38,760 nucleotides of DNA from an uncultured Pelosinus sp. (GTDB lineage: Bacteria; Bacillota; Negativicutes; DSM-13327). Where the stretch lies: the NCBI GenBank assembly GCA_946415545.1, contig CAMKSY010000003.1, positions 1-38,760 of the forward strand. The letters run 5' to 3'. Position 1 is the first letter of the stretch, and each line of letters begins with the position of its first letter. Below, one piece after another: positions 18,754 to 26,360 of the stretch. A program made the position numbers and the translations under genes. The notes beneath the pieces were generated by a model. The model was not told where the DNA came from, did not search any database, and saw only the letters and a program-made list of their open reading frames with translations.

Positions 18754-19011
18754 TTGAAAGGATATAAAGAGATACCAGATGAATCCTTCTTGTATGACTT
18801 AAGTCCAGAAGAAATAACCTTACTTTTTTATCTATTAGGCATTGCTATCTCACAACCCTTAACAGTCGATGAAATTAGTCTTTTAGCAAATGGTTTATTT
18901 CAAACAGCACAAGTGATGTTTGTCATTGCAGCCCAAAGATCCTTAGTGAATGACGCCATCAGCGCACAGCAGGACAAGGAAGAAAAAAATCTACTGAAAA
19001 ATTGGAAATAG
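18754..19011 (+). CDS. Small helical protein downstream of the collagen-like gene (tail in -1 frame)
   Basis: About 85 residues, mostly helical and amphipathic: DLSPEEITLLFYLLGIAISQPLTVDEISLLANGLFQTAQVMFVIAAQRSLV. This resembles short Firmicute proteins with a LTxxExxxLxNxLxxxAxxxxxxAAQ pattern often next to spore or collagen-like genes, though I cannot name a family. GGGGTG is 6 nt before the TTG at 18754; TTG 18751 and GTG 18745 are alternatives. No terminator separates it from the collagen gene; a TATAGTAT/ATACTATA hairpin (18710-18729) lies between. The frame ends abruptly after a run of seven A's. Confidence 0.6.
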   Translation: MKGYKEIPDESFLYDLSPEEITLLFYLLGIAISQPLTVDEISLLANGLFQTAQVMFVIAAQRSLVNDAISAQQDKEEKNLLKNWK

Positions 19012-19076
19012 AAGTCAAGAAATTACAAGGCCAAATTGAAGATTTACAAAAACAAATTAATGAATTAAGAAGATAA
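18984..19076 (+). other. Coiled-coil extension in the -1 frame behind an A-AAA-AAT run
   Basis: From the A7 run (18983-18989) the -1 frame reads KSTEKLEIEVKKLQGQIEDLQ and on to INELRR, a clean heptad coiled coil, stopping at 19074-19076 exactly where the terminator stem begins. In the zero frame the heptamer is A AAA AAT, a permitted -1 slippery sequence. Either one A is missing or extra, or slippage produces the longer protein. Confidence 0.6.
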
Positions 19077-19122
19077 TCAGATAGACCGTACAAGTTTTTT
19101 TGCTTGTACGGTCTATCTGATT
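19075..19122. terminator. Perfect 20-bp stem terminator
   Basis: AATCAGATAGACCGTACAAG (19075-19094) pairs exactly with 19103-19122 across the loop TTTTTTTG. It overlaps the stop codon of the -1-frame coiled coil and lies 15 bp from the 3' end of fabH on the other strand. Confidence 0.85.
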
Positions 19123-19137
19123 TATATATACTACATC

Positions 19138-20130
19138 TTATTTACACCATTTGATAATGCTGGATGCCCAGGTTAAACCTCCGCCAAATCCTGCTAACGC
19201 AACAATATCACCCGATTTAATTGCTCCCGATTTTACAGCCTCATCAAGAGCAATTGGAATGGAAGCTGCCGAAGTGTTTCCATACTTATTGATGTTTACA
19301 ACTACTTTATCCATTGGCATACCAAGTCTTTTTGCTGCGGATTGTATAATGCGGATATTTGCTTGGTGAGGCACGAGGTATGTGATGTCACTCGCAGCAA
19401 GATTTGCATTCTTCAATGCCTTAAGAGTCGTTTCCCCCATTACCTTGACAGCAAATTTAAAAACCTCATTTCCGTTCATATGAATAAAATGTTGTTTCTG
19501 CAATATGGTATCATTAGTTGCAGGATGACGTGAACCACCAGCCGGTATTTTCAGAAGATCTGCACCACCGCCATCTGCTCCCATATCCACTCCTAAAATA
19601 CCATAGCCTTCTGGTGCCTCACCTAAAATTGCAGCTCCTGCTCCATCACCAAACAGCATCCCCGTATTACGATCGCTCCAATCCGTAAATCGAGACAGGG
19701 TTTCTGCCCCAATTACTAAGACTTTACGATACATGCCTGCTTTGATAAATTGGCTGCCGGTTATCATGGCATATAGAAAACCAGAACAAACTGCAGAAAT
19801 ATCAAATGCAGCAGCGTTTACCGCTTTGATCTTCTCCTGCACTACACATGCAGTTGACGGAAATGCCATATCCGGCGTCGCCGTTGCTACAATGATTAAA
19901 TCGATTTCTTCTGGGGAAAGCTTAGCATCCTCTAATGCTTTTTGGCCTGCTTTAGCAGCCAAATCTGATGTCGATTCATTTTCTGCCGCAACACGCCGTT
20001 CATGAATCCCTGTACGCTCAACAATCCATTGATCAGAGGTATCCATTCTTTCTTCCAAATCCTTATTCGTCATGGTCCGTTGCGGCACATAAGACCCTAG
20101 CCCAATAATGCCAACGTATTTTTTATTCAT
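19138..20130 (-). CDS. fabH: 3-oxoacyl-ACP synthase III (KAS III)
   Basis: A 330-residue enzyme with the FabH triad in place: Cys115 in DISAVCSGF, His in VPHQANIRI and Asn in NKYGNTSAAS. The N-terminal GLGSYVPQRTMTNKDLE and C-terminal GFGGGLTWASSI are also typical. It condenses acetyl- or another acyl-CoA with malonyl-ACP to begin fatty-acid synthesis. It stands apart from any fab cluster, so it may be a second copy with a different primer preference. ATG 20130 follows GGGAGG by 8 nt; an overlapping ATGGAATGA is out of frame. A palindrome upstream may be a FapR-type site. Confidence 0.93.
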   Translation of the reverse strand: MNKKYVGIIGLGSYVPQRTMTNKDLEERMDTSDQWIVERTGIHERRVAAENESTSDLAAKAGQKALEDAKLSPEEIDLIIVATATPDMAFPSTACVVQEKIKAVNAAAFDISAVCSGFLYAMITGSQFIKAGMYRKVLVIGAETLSRFTDWSDRNTGMLFGDGAGAAILGEAPEGYGILGVDMGADGGGADLLKIPAGGSRHPATNDTILQKQHFIHMNGNEVFKFAVKVMGETTLKALKNANLAASDITYLVPHQANIRIIQSAAKRLGMPMDKVVVNINKYGNTSAASIPIALDEAVKSGAIKSGDIVALAGFGGGLTWASSIIKWCK

Positions 20131-20196
20131 TCCATAGCCCTCCCATTGTAAAACTATTAGGTGATTCTTAAAAATGCCTACATCTACCCCCTATTA

Positions 20197-20219
20197 TAGC
20201 ACCTGGTATTAATACCAGG
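20197..20219 (-). promoter_or_regulatory. Palindrome upstream of fabH, possible FapR-like operator
   Basis: CCTGGTATTAATACCAGG (20202-20219) is a perfect 18-bp palindrome. The overlapping TAGCACCTGGTATTAAT (20197-20213) resembles the FapR layout TTAGTACC-N-GGTA(C/T)TAA as I remember it. It is 67-89 bp ahead of the fabH start. The regulator assignment is tentative. Confidence 0.4.
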
Positions 20220-20278
20220 CAATATATTTTACTATATACTTACAATCATGCCCTGAATGGCGAAATACTGAGTCATAA

Positions 20279-20312
20279 ATGGCACCAGATATTCTCTGAT
20301 ACCTGGTGCCAT
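20279..20312 (-). terminator. Hairpin downstream of the flavoprotein gene
   Basis: ATGGCACCAGATAT (20279-20292) pairs with ATACCTGGTGCCAT (20299-20312) with one mismatch. On the minus strand only a short T-rich stretch follows, so it is probably a weak terminator of the OYE/flavoprotein pair. Confidence 0.5.
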
Positions 20313-20353
20313 CCAATTTGGTTCTTATATTAAATTTCCCTCTTCTTTTCTTT

Positions 20354-20914
20354 CTATTCGGCAAGCCAGGCACCCATTCGCCTGGATTCTTCTATTTTTT
20401 CCCTTTGCTTATATAAATCTTCTGGCTTACGTGTTCCTCCAGCGATGAGGATTTTATAAAGGCCAAAACCAAGGAAGGAAAGATTCTTACCCATATGTTC
20501 AAAGTAGTGGTGAAACATAGAAGTATCAGGTCTGCCCTGCGTGACTGCCAGCAAGACCTTCTTGCCGGGAGCTAAGTAACTGGAATAATCCGGTTTTAGG
20601 AAGGGGTACAAACGATCAATCACCTGTTTCAATTGTGCTGTCATTTGCCACATATATACGGGTGTAGCAAAAATGATGCCACTGGCAGCAGCTATTTCAT
20701 TATACAATTCCTGCATATCATCCTGCAGGATGCAGCTGTGGCTTTCTCCTTTACAGGCGTAACAACTCTGACAGCCTTTTATATTCATACCATTAAGGTA
20801 ATAAGACCGAATCACAGCCCCTTGCTCACTTGCCGCCTTACTGATTTCCTCGGCCATTGCAGCTGTGGAACCTTGCTTACGAGGACTGCCATTAAGAACA
20901 AGGATTTTTTGCAT
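20354..20914 (-). CDS. Iron-sulfur flavoprotein (Isf-type, NADPH-dependent FMN reductase fold)
   Basis: A 186-residue flavodoxin-like protein: FMN-phosphate loop NGSPRKQGST, then a compact Cys motif GCQSCYACKGESHSC (C-X2-C-X2-C-X5-C), the [4Fe-4S] signature of the archaeal/clostridial Isf family, then ATPVYMWQMTAQLKQVIDR. It would pass electrons between a cluster and FMN, with possible roles in oxygen or peroxide defence or in reducing organic substrates. The start follows CGGAGG. The upstream flavin oxidoreductase gene ends only 16 bp away, so the two are probably an operon. Confidence 0.85.
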   Translation of the reverse strand: MQKILVLNGSPRKQGSTAAMAEEISKAASEQGAVIRSYYLNGMNIKGCQSCYACKGESHSCILQDDMQELYNEIAAASGIIFATPVYMWQMTAQLKQVIDRLYPFLKPDYSSYLAPGKKVLLAVTQGRPDTSMFHHYFEHMGKNLSFLGFGLYKILIAGGTRKPEDLYKQREKIEESRRMGAWLAE

Positions 20915-20930
20915 ACTTATATACCTCCGA

Positions 20931-21920
20931 TCATCTAATCTTCTTTGCAGGACATTTGGTGTGATCAGTAAACCACAAGCATTTTCTTATTGATCCGCCA
21001 CAGTTGCGGCATTGCTGGACAGGCTCCTTGGCAAGAACCTTATTCGCCCAGTTCTCATCAGCAAAGATTCCTCTGCCTACTGCTGCAAAATCCACATAAT
21101 CATTTTCAACTAAGAAATCTGCCTGCTCACCAGTAAAGATTTCAGACACGGCAATAACGGGAATCGTGACATGTTTTTTTATCTCGCTGCCGTTGAATAC
21201 AATCGTACTGCATTTAAAGCCAGCAGGAACATTATTTTTAGGCTCTTCCATACCAAAAGAGATATGAAGGAGGTCAATCCCAGCCTCTTCGAAAGCTTTG
21301 GCAGCATCGATTGCTCCTGCTACATCAGGAATATTACCACCCATACGAACACTAACAATGGAATCTTCACCAACAGCTTTACGAATTTGATCCATTATCT
21401 CCATTAGAAAACGCATTCGATTTTCTAATGATCCGCCATAGCTATCGGTTCTTTTATTGAAGGTTGGGTCTAAAAATCTACATAGCGTATACCCATGAGC
21501 AAAGTGATATTCAACTCCATCAAATCCTGCTTGTATTGCCTTTGCAGCAGCTGCAATACAGTCGCTTTGCATCTTATGAATCTGTTCTTGTGATAATTCA
21601 TTGATGTCTACATCTCCACAGGAAAGCTGCATCATTACAGTAGAACCATAGCTATGGCAGTTTTGGGTAATCTTCTCCAGAGGTTTCATCTGTTCGTCAC
21701 TCCAAACCCCAAGCTGCTCTGCCGCCCCTGTAACACGAGTTGCTTGTACAATGATCAAACCGGTACCGCCTTTTGCTCTTTTGGTATAGTGATCAACATA
21801 TTGTTCACCATACATACCTCCATTATCGCCTTTAAAAGAAAAACAGACCATCGGCGGCATAACAATTCTGTTTTTTATTTTCTTTCCTCTTATAATGATC
21901 TCGTCGGAAATGTTGACCAT
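20931..21920 (-). CDS. Old-Yellow-Enzyme-family NADH:flavin oxidoreductase
   Basis: An FMN TIM-barrel of about 329 residues: KNRIVMPPM at the start, the substrate-binding pair in GFDGVEYHFAHGYTLCRFLDPTFNKRTDSYGGSLENRMRF, and AVGRGIFADENWANK near the end. It stops after a Cys-rich tail (CRNCGGSIRKCLWFTDHTKC) that resembles the [4Fe-4S] site of 2,4-dienoyl-CoA and 2-enoate reductases, but lacks their C-terminal FAD/NAD domain. Electrons may come from the adjacent flavoprotein. I use ATG 21920 (GGGG about 9 nt upstream); the in-frame ATG at 21935 is possible. ATATGTATCA occurs twice in the upstream region. Confidence 0.85.
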   Translation of the reverse strand: MVNISDEIIIRGKKIKNRIVMPPMVCFSFKGDNGGMYGEQYVDHYTKRAKGGTGLIIVQATRVTGAAEQLGVWSDEQMKPLEKITQNCHSYGSTVMMQLSCGDVDINELSQEQIHKMQSDCIAAAAKAIQAGFDGVEYHFAHGYTLCRFLDPTFNKRTDSYGGSLENRMRFLMEIMDQIRKAVGEDSIVSVRMGGNIPDVAGAIDAAKAFEEAGIDLLHISFGMEEPKNNVPAGFKCSTIVFNGSEIKKHVTIPVIAVSEIFTGEQADFLVENDYVDFAAVGRGIFADENWANKVLAKEPVQQCRNCGGSIRKCLWFTDHTKCPAKKIR

Positions 21921-22060
21921 ACATGCATACCCCATTTCTATATAATATGTATCACAAATTATATATACTATCATATCAATTCACAAGTACACACTTATAT
22001 GTATCAAAGTATCTTTTATATACCACAATTAATTTATGCTTTATACTGCTGCATAAATAC

Positions 22061-22594
22061 TCAAACATGCTGTAAAGATAACCCCTTTTCTCTTCTGGCA
22101 GCATCAATGATCTTTTGTATAAAGCCAATTTTGGAACGGGTAAATTTTGCTATATTGCTGCCATTTTTTTTATTGAAACGTTTTTCAACTTCACTATATT
22201 CAAAAGCAAGTTCAGGATGCTCTCGTAAGTAATCACGCAGCAAAAATTCATTACGCAAGTAAAAATCATCATCATAAGGAAGAATGTGTAAATTATGTGT
22301 CCAAACACCATTCTCATATTTTTTAAACAAATATCGATCATTCATGTCAATTTGCATATAACTATATTCCTTTAAGCTGAACATCGATTGATAGAAGTCA
22401 AATCCTCTAAAAGGAACAACACCAATCAGAATAGCAATGACCGATTTTGCTTCTTGCTGAGGAATCGCTGTGCTCCCTACATGCTCAATAGCTACTGCAT
22501 GAGAGCCAAGTATCATCCGTATATTCTTCTTTTCTTTTTCAAAAGCTTGTCCCCAATCCCAGTCACATTCCATAACTTTCATTGCATTTGTCAT
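22061..22594 (-). CDS. GrpB/UPF0157-family nucleotidyltransferase-like protein
   Basis: A 177-residue protein with the family signature IEHVGSTAIP near residue 37, followed by HNLHILPYDDDFYLRNEFLLRDYLREHPELAFEYSEVEKRF, typical of GrpB-domain proteins (remote nucleotidyltransferase fold). The usual active-site Lys/Asp after the signature reads QQEAKSVIAILIGV, where the common PGLxAKPIIDI has lost the Asp, so activity is uncertain. ATG follows GGAGGAGAT. Monocistronic. Confidence 0.8.
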   Translation of the reverse strand: MTNAMKVMECDWDWGQAFEKEKKNIRMILGSHAVAIEHVGSTAIPQQEAKSVIAILIGVVPFRGFDFYQSMFSLKEYSYMQIDMNDRYLFKKYENGVWTHNLHILPYDDDFYLRNEFLLRDYLREHPELAFEYSEVEKRFNKKNGSNIAKFTRSKIGFIQKIIDAARREKGLSLQHV

Positions 22595-22822
22595 ATAATC
22601 TCCTCCAAATTGTAGCCATTATTTTGTCAAATATTTCCTTTTATTATATTTTCCATTAAATACCAAAATTCCTGCAGAGTTAAGACTAATTTGAAAGACT
22701 TTCTCATAATATATTAAGTTAGAAGAATAAAATTGCATTGTGATCTCTCGAATGAAAAGATACAACTTAAAGGATAATATTAAAAAAAACACAAAATATG
22801 AAAACAGCAGTACATTGGGTAT

Positions 22823-22851
22823 TGACAATCGTATGTGAAAACATTATAATC
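22823..22851 (+). promoter_or_regulatory. Consensus sigma-A promoter of the T-box/symporter transcript
   Basis: TTGACA (22823-22828), 17-bp spacer, TATAAT (22846-22851): an exact match to the housekeeping consensus. Transcription should begin near 22858, just before Stem I of the T-box. Confidence 0.9.
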
Positions 22852-22871
22852 GTAACAATACTATATATGAT

Positions 22872-23100
22872 ATTGGTGATGACGGAAAAAAGTAATTGTG
22901 TCCTTTTCATACAGAGAGCTAGTGGCTGGTGTAAACTAGTTGAAAATACACAATGAAGTTCCTTCCCGAACTGCAGGCTGAAACTACAGTAGGTCTTGCC
23001 GTATTGTCTACGTTACAGACATAGAGCTGATCTTATGATCGAACTAGGGTGGTACCGCGGTGATTCGTCCCTTATACGGTATCGCTTTTTATTTTGTCTA
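22872..23100 (+). promoter_or_regulatory. T-box riboswitch: Stem I, Stem II/III and first antiterminator
   Basis: Stem I shows AGTA (22891-22894), the ATTGTGT/ACACAAT helix (22895-22901 with 22948-22954), an AG-rich bulge (AGAGAG near 22913) and a distal CTAGT-GCTGGTG-ACTAG loop. The specifier loop begins GAA at 22955. In the register of the O. iheyensis glyQ leader the specifier is GTT (Val, 22958-22960); one base later it would be TTC (Phe). The T-box AGGGTGGTACCGCGG is at 23046-23060 with the complementary TCCCT at 23068-23072. The following terminator is weak (GCGGTG with TATCGC, then TTTTTATTTT). Confidence 0.9.
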
Positions 23101-23160
23101 AGATCAAATTTGGGTGGTACCACGGTCACTATCGTCCCTCTTTTTAGAGGGGCGTTTTTT
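23101..23160 (+). promoter_or_regulatory. Second T-box antiterminator/terminator module without its own Stem I
   Basis: A second T-box sequence TGGGTGGTACCACGG (23111-23125) is followed by CGTCCCTCT (23133-23141), which pairs with AGAGGGGCG (23146-23154), then TTTTTT. Only ~20 nt separate it from the first module's U-run, so it must use the upstream Stem I. Both bulges read UGGU, fitting a tRNA ending ACCA. Confidence 0.85.
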
Positions 23161-23223
23161 CTTTTATAGCCGGCATAAAAGAAAAGATCTGAAAAACACG
23201 TTATAACTTAAGGAGGTTTACAC

Positions 23224-24624
23224 ATGAATATTCCATTTCTAATTGTATGTATATACATTCTACTGCTCTTTATTATTAGTTTTTTTGCTAGGCGAAGGTC
23301 AGCTGGCAATGCCGCCAATTACATCCTGGCGGGCAGACAGCTTACAACTCCGTTAATTACCGTATCCATTGTAGGTCTTGCCGTTGGTGGAGCATCGACC
23401 ATTGGTGTTGCAGAACAAGCTTATAAAGTCGGTCTCTCTGCAGGTTGGTACACAACGGCTTGGGGGCTTGGAGCCATCACCATGGGAATGTTGGTTGCCA
23501 AAAAATATCGCCAGCTTAACATCACCACGATCCCTGAGCTTTTAGGAAGATACTATGATAAAAAAGGCATGATTGCAGGTATTGCCTGTCAGATACTCAT
23601 TCAACTCGTCGTTATGTCGCTTCAATACCTGGCAGGCGGCAGTATCCTTTGTGCATTAATGCCTGAAATCTTCACACTCACTACTGGCATGCTTACAAGT
23701 GCCGTCGTATTTATTAGTGTTACCATGACTGGCGGCATGTGGTCAGCTAGCCTTTCCAATCTTTTAAACGTATCATTAAAGTACATTGGTATTATCTTAG
23801 CTACGATTGTCAGCGTGACACATGCAGGCGGTCTAAAAAACATCGAAGCGCAGCTCCCTGCAAATGTACCCTATCTCAGCTTCTTTGACGGTGTAGGTAT
23901 CACCGGTATTATCACCTGGATACTTGTATTAGTAACTGTCAACTTATCTTTACAGAGCATCATTCAGATCTCTTTGGGAGCCAAAGACGTTCAAACAGCC
24001 CGCCGTGGTTTTGTGATTGGCGGCTTGATGATGCTGCCCATTGGTTTTGTCAGTGCACTGCTGGGCATCATCGCCAAAACCATGTTTCCCGATGTAAGTC
24101 CTGCTATGGCCCTTCCAATGACCATCATGGCACTCAACCCTGTATTAGCAGGAATTACACTGGCGGCTTTATGGGCAGCAGATGTATCAACGGCCTGCAG
24201 TCTGCTTCTCAGCTCGGCAACTTTGTTTTCTCAGGACATTTATAAAAAGTTTGTCAATCCAGATGTAAGTGATAAAACGTTTCTAGTTGTCACAAAGGCA
24301 TCCGTACTCATTTTGGGCCTTTTAACCCTGATTCTCGCTATGACCATCAGCGGTATTATTACAACTCTCATGATTGGCCTTAGTCTAACTGCTTCCTTTA
24401 GCGTAATTGTCCTCTTTACATTATTCGCCCCTTCTCTTTGCCGCAGAAACGCTGCATTTTATACCATTATGGTAAGCTTAGCGGTTCTAATCCTCTGGCA
24501 GACCGTTCCCTCCATCCGTATCTTCCCTCACGTAATTTATCTGGAATGGATTGCGTGTGTCGGAACCTTCCTATTAACGTATCTACTAGATTCAAAGGTT
24601 ATTACTGCCTCTGAATGTGCATAA
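23224..24624 (+). CDS. Sodium:solute symporter (SSS family) under T-box control
   Basis: A 466-residue inner-membrane protein with about 13 hydrophobic helices. The N-terminal NYILAGRQLTTPLITVSIVGLAVGGASTIGVAEQAYKVGLSAGWYTTAWGLG is the characteristic SSS sodium/substrate-binding start, and AALWAADVSTACSLLLSSATLFSQDIYK matches the helix-8 sodium site region. A T-box leader means expression rises when one uncharged tRNA accumulates, so the substrate is probably the matching amino acid or a precursor. The specifier reads Val (or Phe in a shifted register). ATG follows AAGGAGG. Single-gene unit closed by a strong terminator. Confidence 0.9.
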   Translation: MNIPFLIVCIYILLLFIISFFARRRSAGNAANYILAGRQLTTPLITVSIVGLAVGGASTIGVAEQAYKVGLSAGWYTTAWGLGAITMGMLVAKKYRQLNITTIPELLGRYYDKKGMIAGIACQILIQLVVMSLQYLAGGSILCALMPEIFTLTTGMLTSAVVFISVTMTGGMWSASLSNLLNVSLKYIGIILATIVSVTHAGGLKNIEAQLPANVPYLSFFDGVGITGIITWILVLVTVNLSLQSIIQISLGAKDVQTARRGFVIGGLMMLPIGFVSALLGIIAKTMFPDVSPAMALPMTIMALNPVLAGITLAALWAADVSTACSLLLSSATLFSQDIYKKFVNPDVSDKTFLVVTKASVLILGLLTLILAMTISGIITTLMIGLSLTASFSVIVLFTLFAPSLCRRNAAFYTIMVSLAVLILWQTVPSIRIFPHVIYLEWIACVGTFLLTYLLDSKVITASECA

Positions 24625-24636
24625 GAAAAGCAATGC

Positions 24637-24687
24637 AAAACGCCTGTCAGGGACTCTACATTCGAGAATTCCTGACAGGCGTTTTTT
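24637..24687 (+). terminator. Rho-independent terminator of the symporter gene
   Basis: AAAACGCCTGTCAGG (24637-24651) pairs perfectly with CCTGACAGGCGTTTT (24671-24685), and the T-run continues past the stem. Confidence 0.92.
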
Positions 24688-24697
24688 ATTTTCTACA

Positions 24698-25012
24698 TTA
24701 CATTATTATTTCTTTTTCTACCTTACAAACCCTTAGTCCAAATGTACTATACCATATATCTCTGCCATTTTGTTGTGCGTCCTTATGAGCAGCAAGTTCT
24801 CTAAAGACCCTTATGGATTCCAGGGAATCCCAATAGGAAACAGTAATCCCCAATCCACTTGCTTCTCTTTCAGCACCTAGAAATCCTGCCTGCTTTTCAG
24901 CAAGACATACCATCTGATCTGCAGTTTCGCGATATCCGTTATCCCCTTCTGTTCTTTGTGATGTAAAAATCACAGCATAGTAAGGAGGCGCAGGTGTTTT
25001 AGAAATTGGCAT
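24698..25012 (-). CDS. Antibiotic-biosynthesis-monooxygenase (ABM) domain protein
   Basis: A 104-residue dimeric alpha-beta barrel type protein: YYAVIFTSQRTEGDNGYRETADQMVCLAEKQAGFLGAE followed by GITVSYWDSLESIRVFRELAAH is the usual ABM pattern (strand, long helix, strand, WxSxE helix). Relatives include quinol monooxygenases and haem-degrading enzymes, but the haem-ligand residues are not evident, so the function is open. ATG follows AGGAG. The YjbQ gene ends 33 bp upstream in the same direction, suggesting an operon. Confidence 0.8.
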   Translation of the reverse strand: MPISKTPAPPYYAVIFTSQRTEGDNGYRETADQMVCLAEKQAGFLGAEREASGLGITVSYWDSLESIRVFRELAAHKDAQQNGRDIWYSTFGLRVCKVEKEIIM

Positions 25013-25045
25013 AAATAATCTCCTTTACGTATAAAACACATGATC

Positions 25046-25432
25046 TTACAAGACCGTTACACAAACCTTTCGTGTTCTAGGGCCATCAAATTCACAAAAA
25101 TAAATTCCCTGCCAAGTCCCCAGATGCAAACTTCCATTCAATATGGGAATGGTGACAGATGACCCAATCATGGATGCTTTCATATGCGCCCGAGAGTTCC
25201 CTTCACCATGCTGATATTCCAGATCCGGTACCATATGATTGAGTGCAAGCAGCATATCCTTTATCACATCTGAATCTGCATTCTCATTAATCGTTACTCC
25301 TGCCGTCGTGTGGGAGACAAACACTTGGCATAATTTTTTCTCACCTTGCTTTTGCCTCAATAAATCTGCCACCTGACCAGTAATATCAATAAATCCCTCC
25401 CGGGGAGTGTGAATCGTAAATTCTTTCAGCAT
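25046..25432 (-). CDS. yjbQ: YjbQ/UPF0047 family protein
   Basis: A 128-residue single-domain protein with all family landmarks: FVSHTTAGVTINENAD, HGEGNSRAHMKASMIGSSVTIPI and LGTWQGIYFCEFDGPR. The His/Glu cluster forms a metal or phosphate-binding pocket in known structures. The E. coli member has weak thiamine-phosphate synthase activity, and the physiological role is unknown. ATG 25432 is chosen because TTGGAGG lies 6 nt upstream; the longer frame from 25453 has the Shine-Dalgarno inside it. Probably cotranscribed with the ABM gene. Confidence 0.88.
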   Translation of the reverse strand: MLKEFTIHTPREGFIDITGQVADLLRQKQGEKKLCQVFVSHTTAGVTINENADSDVIKDMLLALNHMVPDLEYQHGEGNSRAHMKASMIGSSVTIPILNGSLHLGTWQGIYFCEFDGPRTRKVCVTVL

Positions 25433-25507
25433 TGTAAGCCTCCAATAACTCATAGTGACATATTTTTAGCGAATCAGGCCACAAAAACACAAAGGGCACA
25501 AAATGTT

Positions 25508-26260
25508 TTATTTTCTAAAAGGCAGTTTATCAAAAGCTACATTCAAAATACGCTTCATTACTGATTCTGGACCAGAAGGATCATATTCTTTTCCAAAAGC
25601 ACTGGATATACGATCTCTTCTATCCGAATACTTCCAAACATTTTTCCAAGTACGAGCATCAACAATTCGAAATCGCAGATCGGCACTATCGTAAATCCGA
25701 TAACCAGCATCATAATGAACAACAACGGATCTTGGAACTTCCATCCAGCCGGAATACGCTTTTCCATCGGCTGTTACGCCGCCATATCGAACTCTGTCAA
25801 TAACAGTCTCCGTTGTATAATACGAATCATAATGTTCGTAGAACCAGCCAAAATCGTGAACCTCAGTAAATAATACAAGGTCAGCATATTTAGGTATTGC
25901 TTTAATTAGATCTTCCGACAATTCCGATCCTATTACAGCATCAACTGGAGTATTAGGATCAGCCTTTATTCTTTCAATTATGTAAGGCAAAGTAACATAG
26001 TGAAACCCAGTTACCTTTTCCCATCTGCTTGTCAGCATCTCCTCAATCTTCATATGGGTATCCGGATAGTTGTGAAATTGATTTTTGTCGCTACTATCAA
26101 ATCCATCATACAGAAATTTAGTATCCATAATTAGAATTGTTCTCACTTTTGTAAAATCGTAAGCGTTCTCCTTCCATTCGGTCTGCTTTGCTAAGGCTAT
26201 TGAAGAAGTTCCAGAAAGAATACATATCATTACAATAAAAATCTTTATTGCAGTACTCAT
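25508..26260 (-). CDS. Secreted/periplasmic protein, unknown function
   Basis: A 250-residue protein with a signal peptide (IKIFIVMICILSGTSSIALA, cleavage likely after residue 24). The mature part has alternating strands and helices and is rich in Tyr/Asp (VLFTEVHDFGWFYEHYDSYY, DRVRYGGVTADGKAYSGW). The order VRTILIMDTKF ... ERIKADPNTPVDAVIGSEL ... ADLVLFTEV ... RFRIVDARTWKNVWKYSDRR vaguely recalls periplasmic lipoproteins that assemble with secretion or LPS machinery, but I recognise no family and no lipobox is present. ATG follows GGGAGGA. Monocistronic. Confidence 0.7.
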   Translation of the reverse strand: MSTAIKIFIVMICILSGTSSIALAKQTEWKENAYDFTKVRTILIMDTKFLYDGFDSSDKNQFHNYPDTHMKIEEMLTSRWEKVTGFHYVTLPYIIERIKADPNTPVDAVIGSELSEDLIKAIPKYADLVLFTEVHDFGWFYEHYDSYYTTETVIDRVRYGGVTADGKAYSGWMEVPRSVVVHYDAGYRIYDSADLRFRIVDARTWKNVWKYSDRRDRISSAFGKEYDPSGPESVMKRILNVAFDKLPFRK

Positions 26261-26360
26261 ACTATATTCCTCCCTGTAAAATGACTGATTTATATATTTT
26301 TATTTCTATTATAAAGGAGAATGGTAATAATTAAAATCATTTTATCCAATGATTCCCTGG

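Noticed and set aside
22619-22828. 69-residue minus-strand ORF
   Set aside because: Very AT-rich, no ribosome site, overlaps the symporter's consensus promoter, and the composition looks random.
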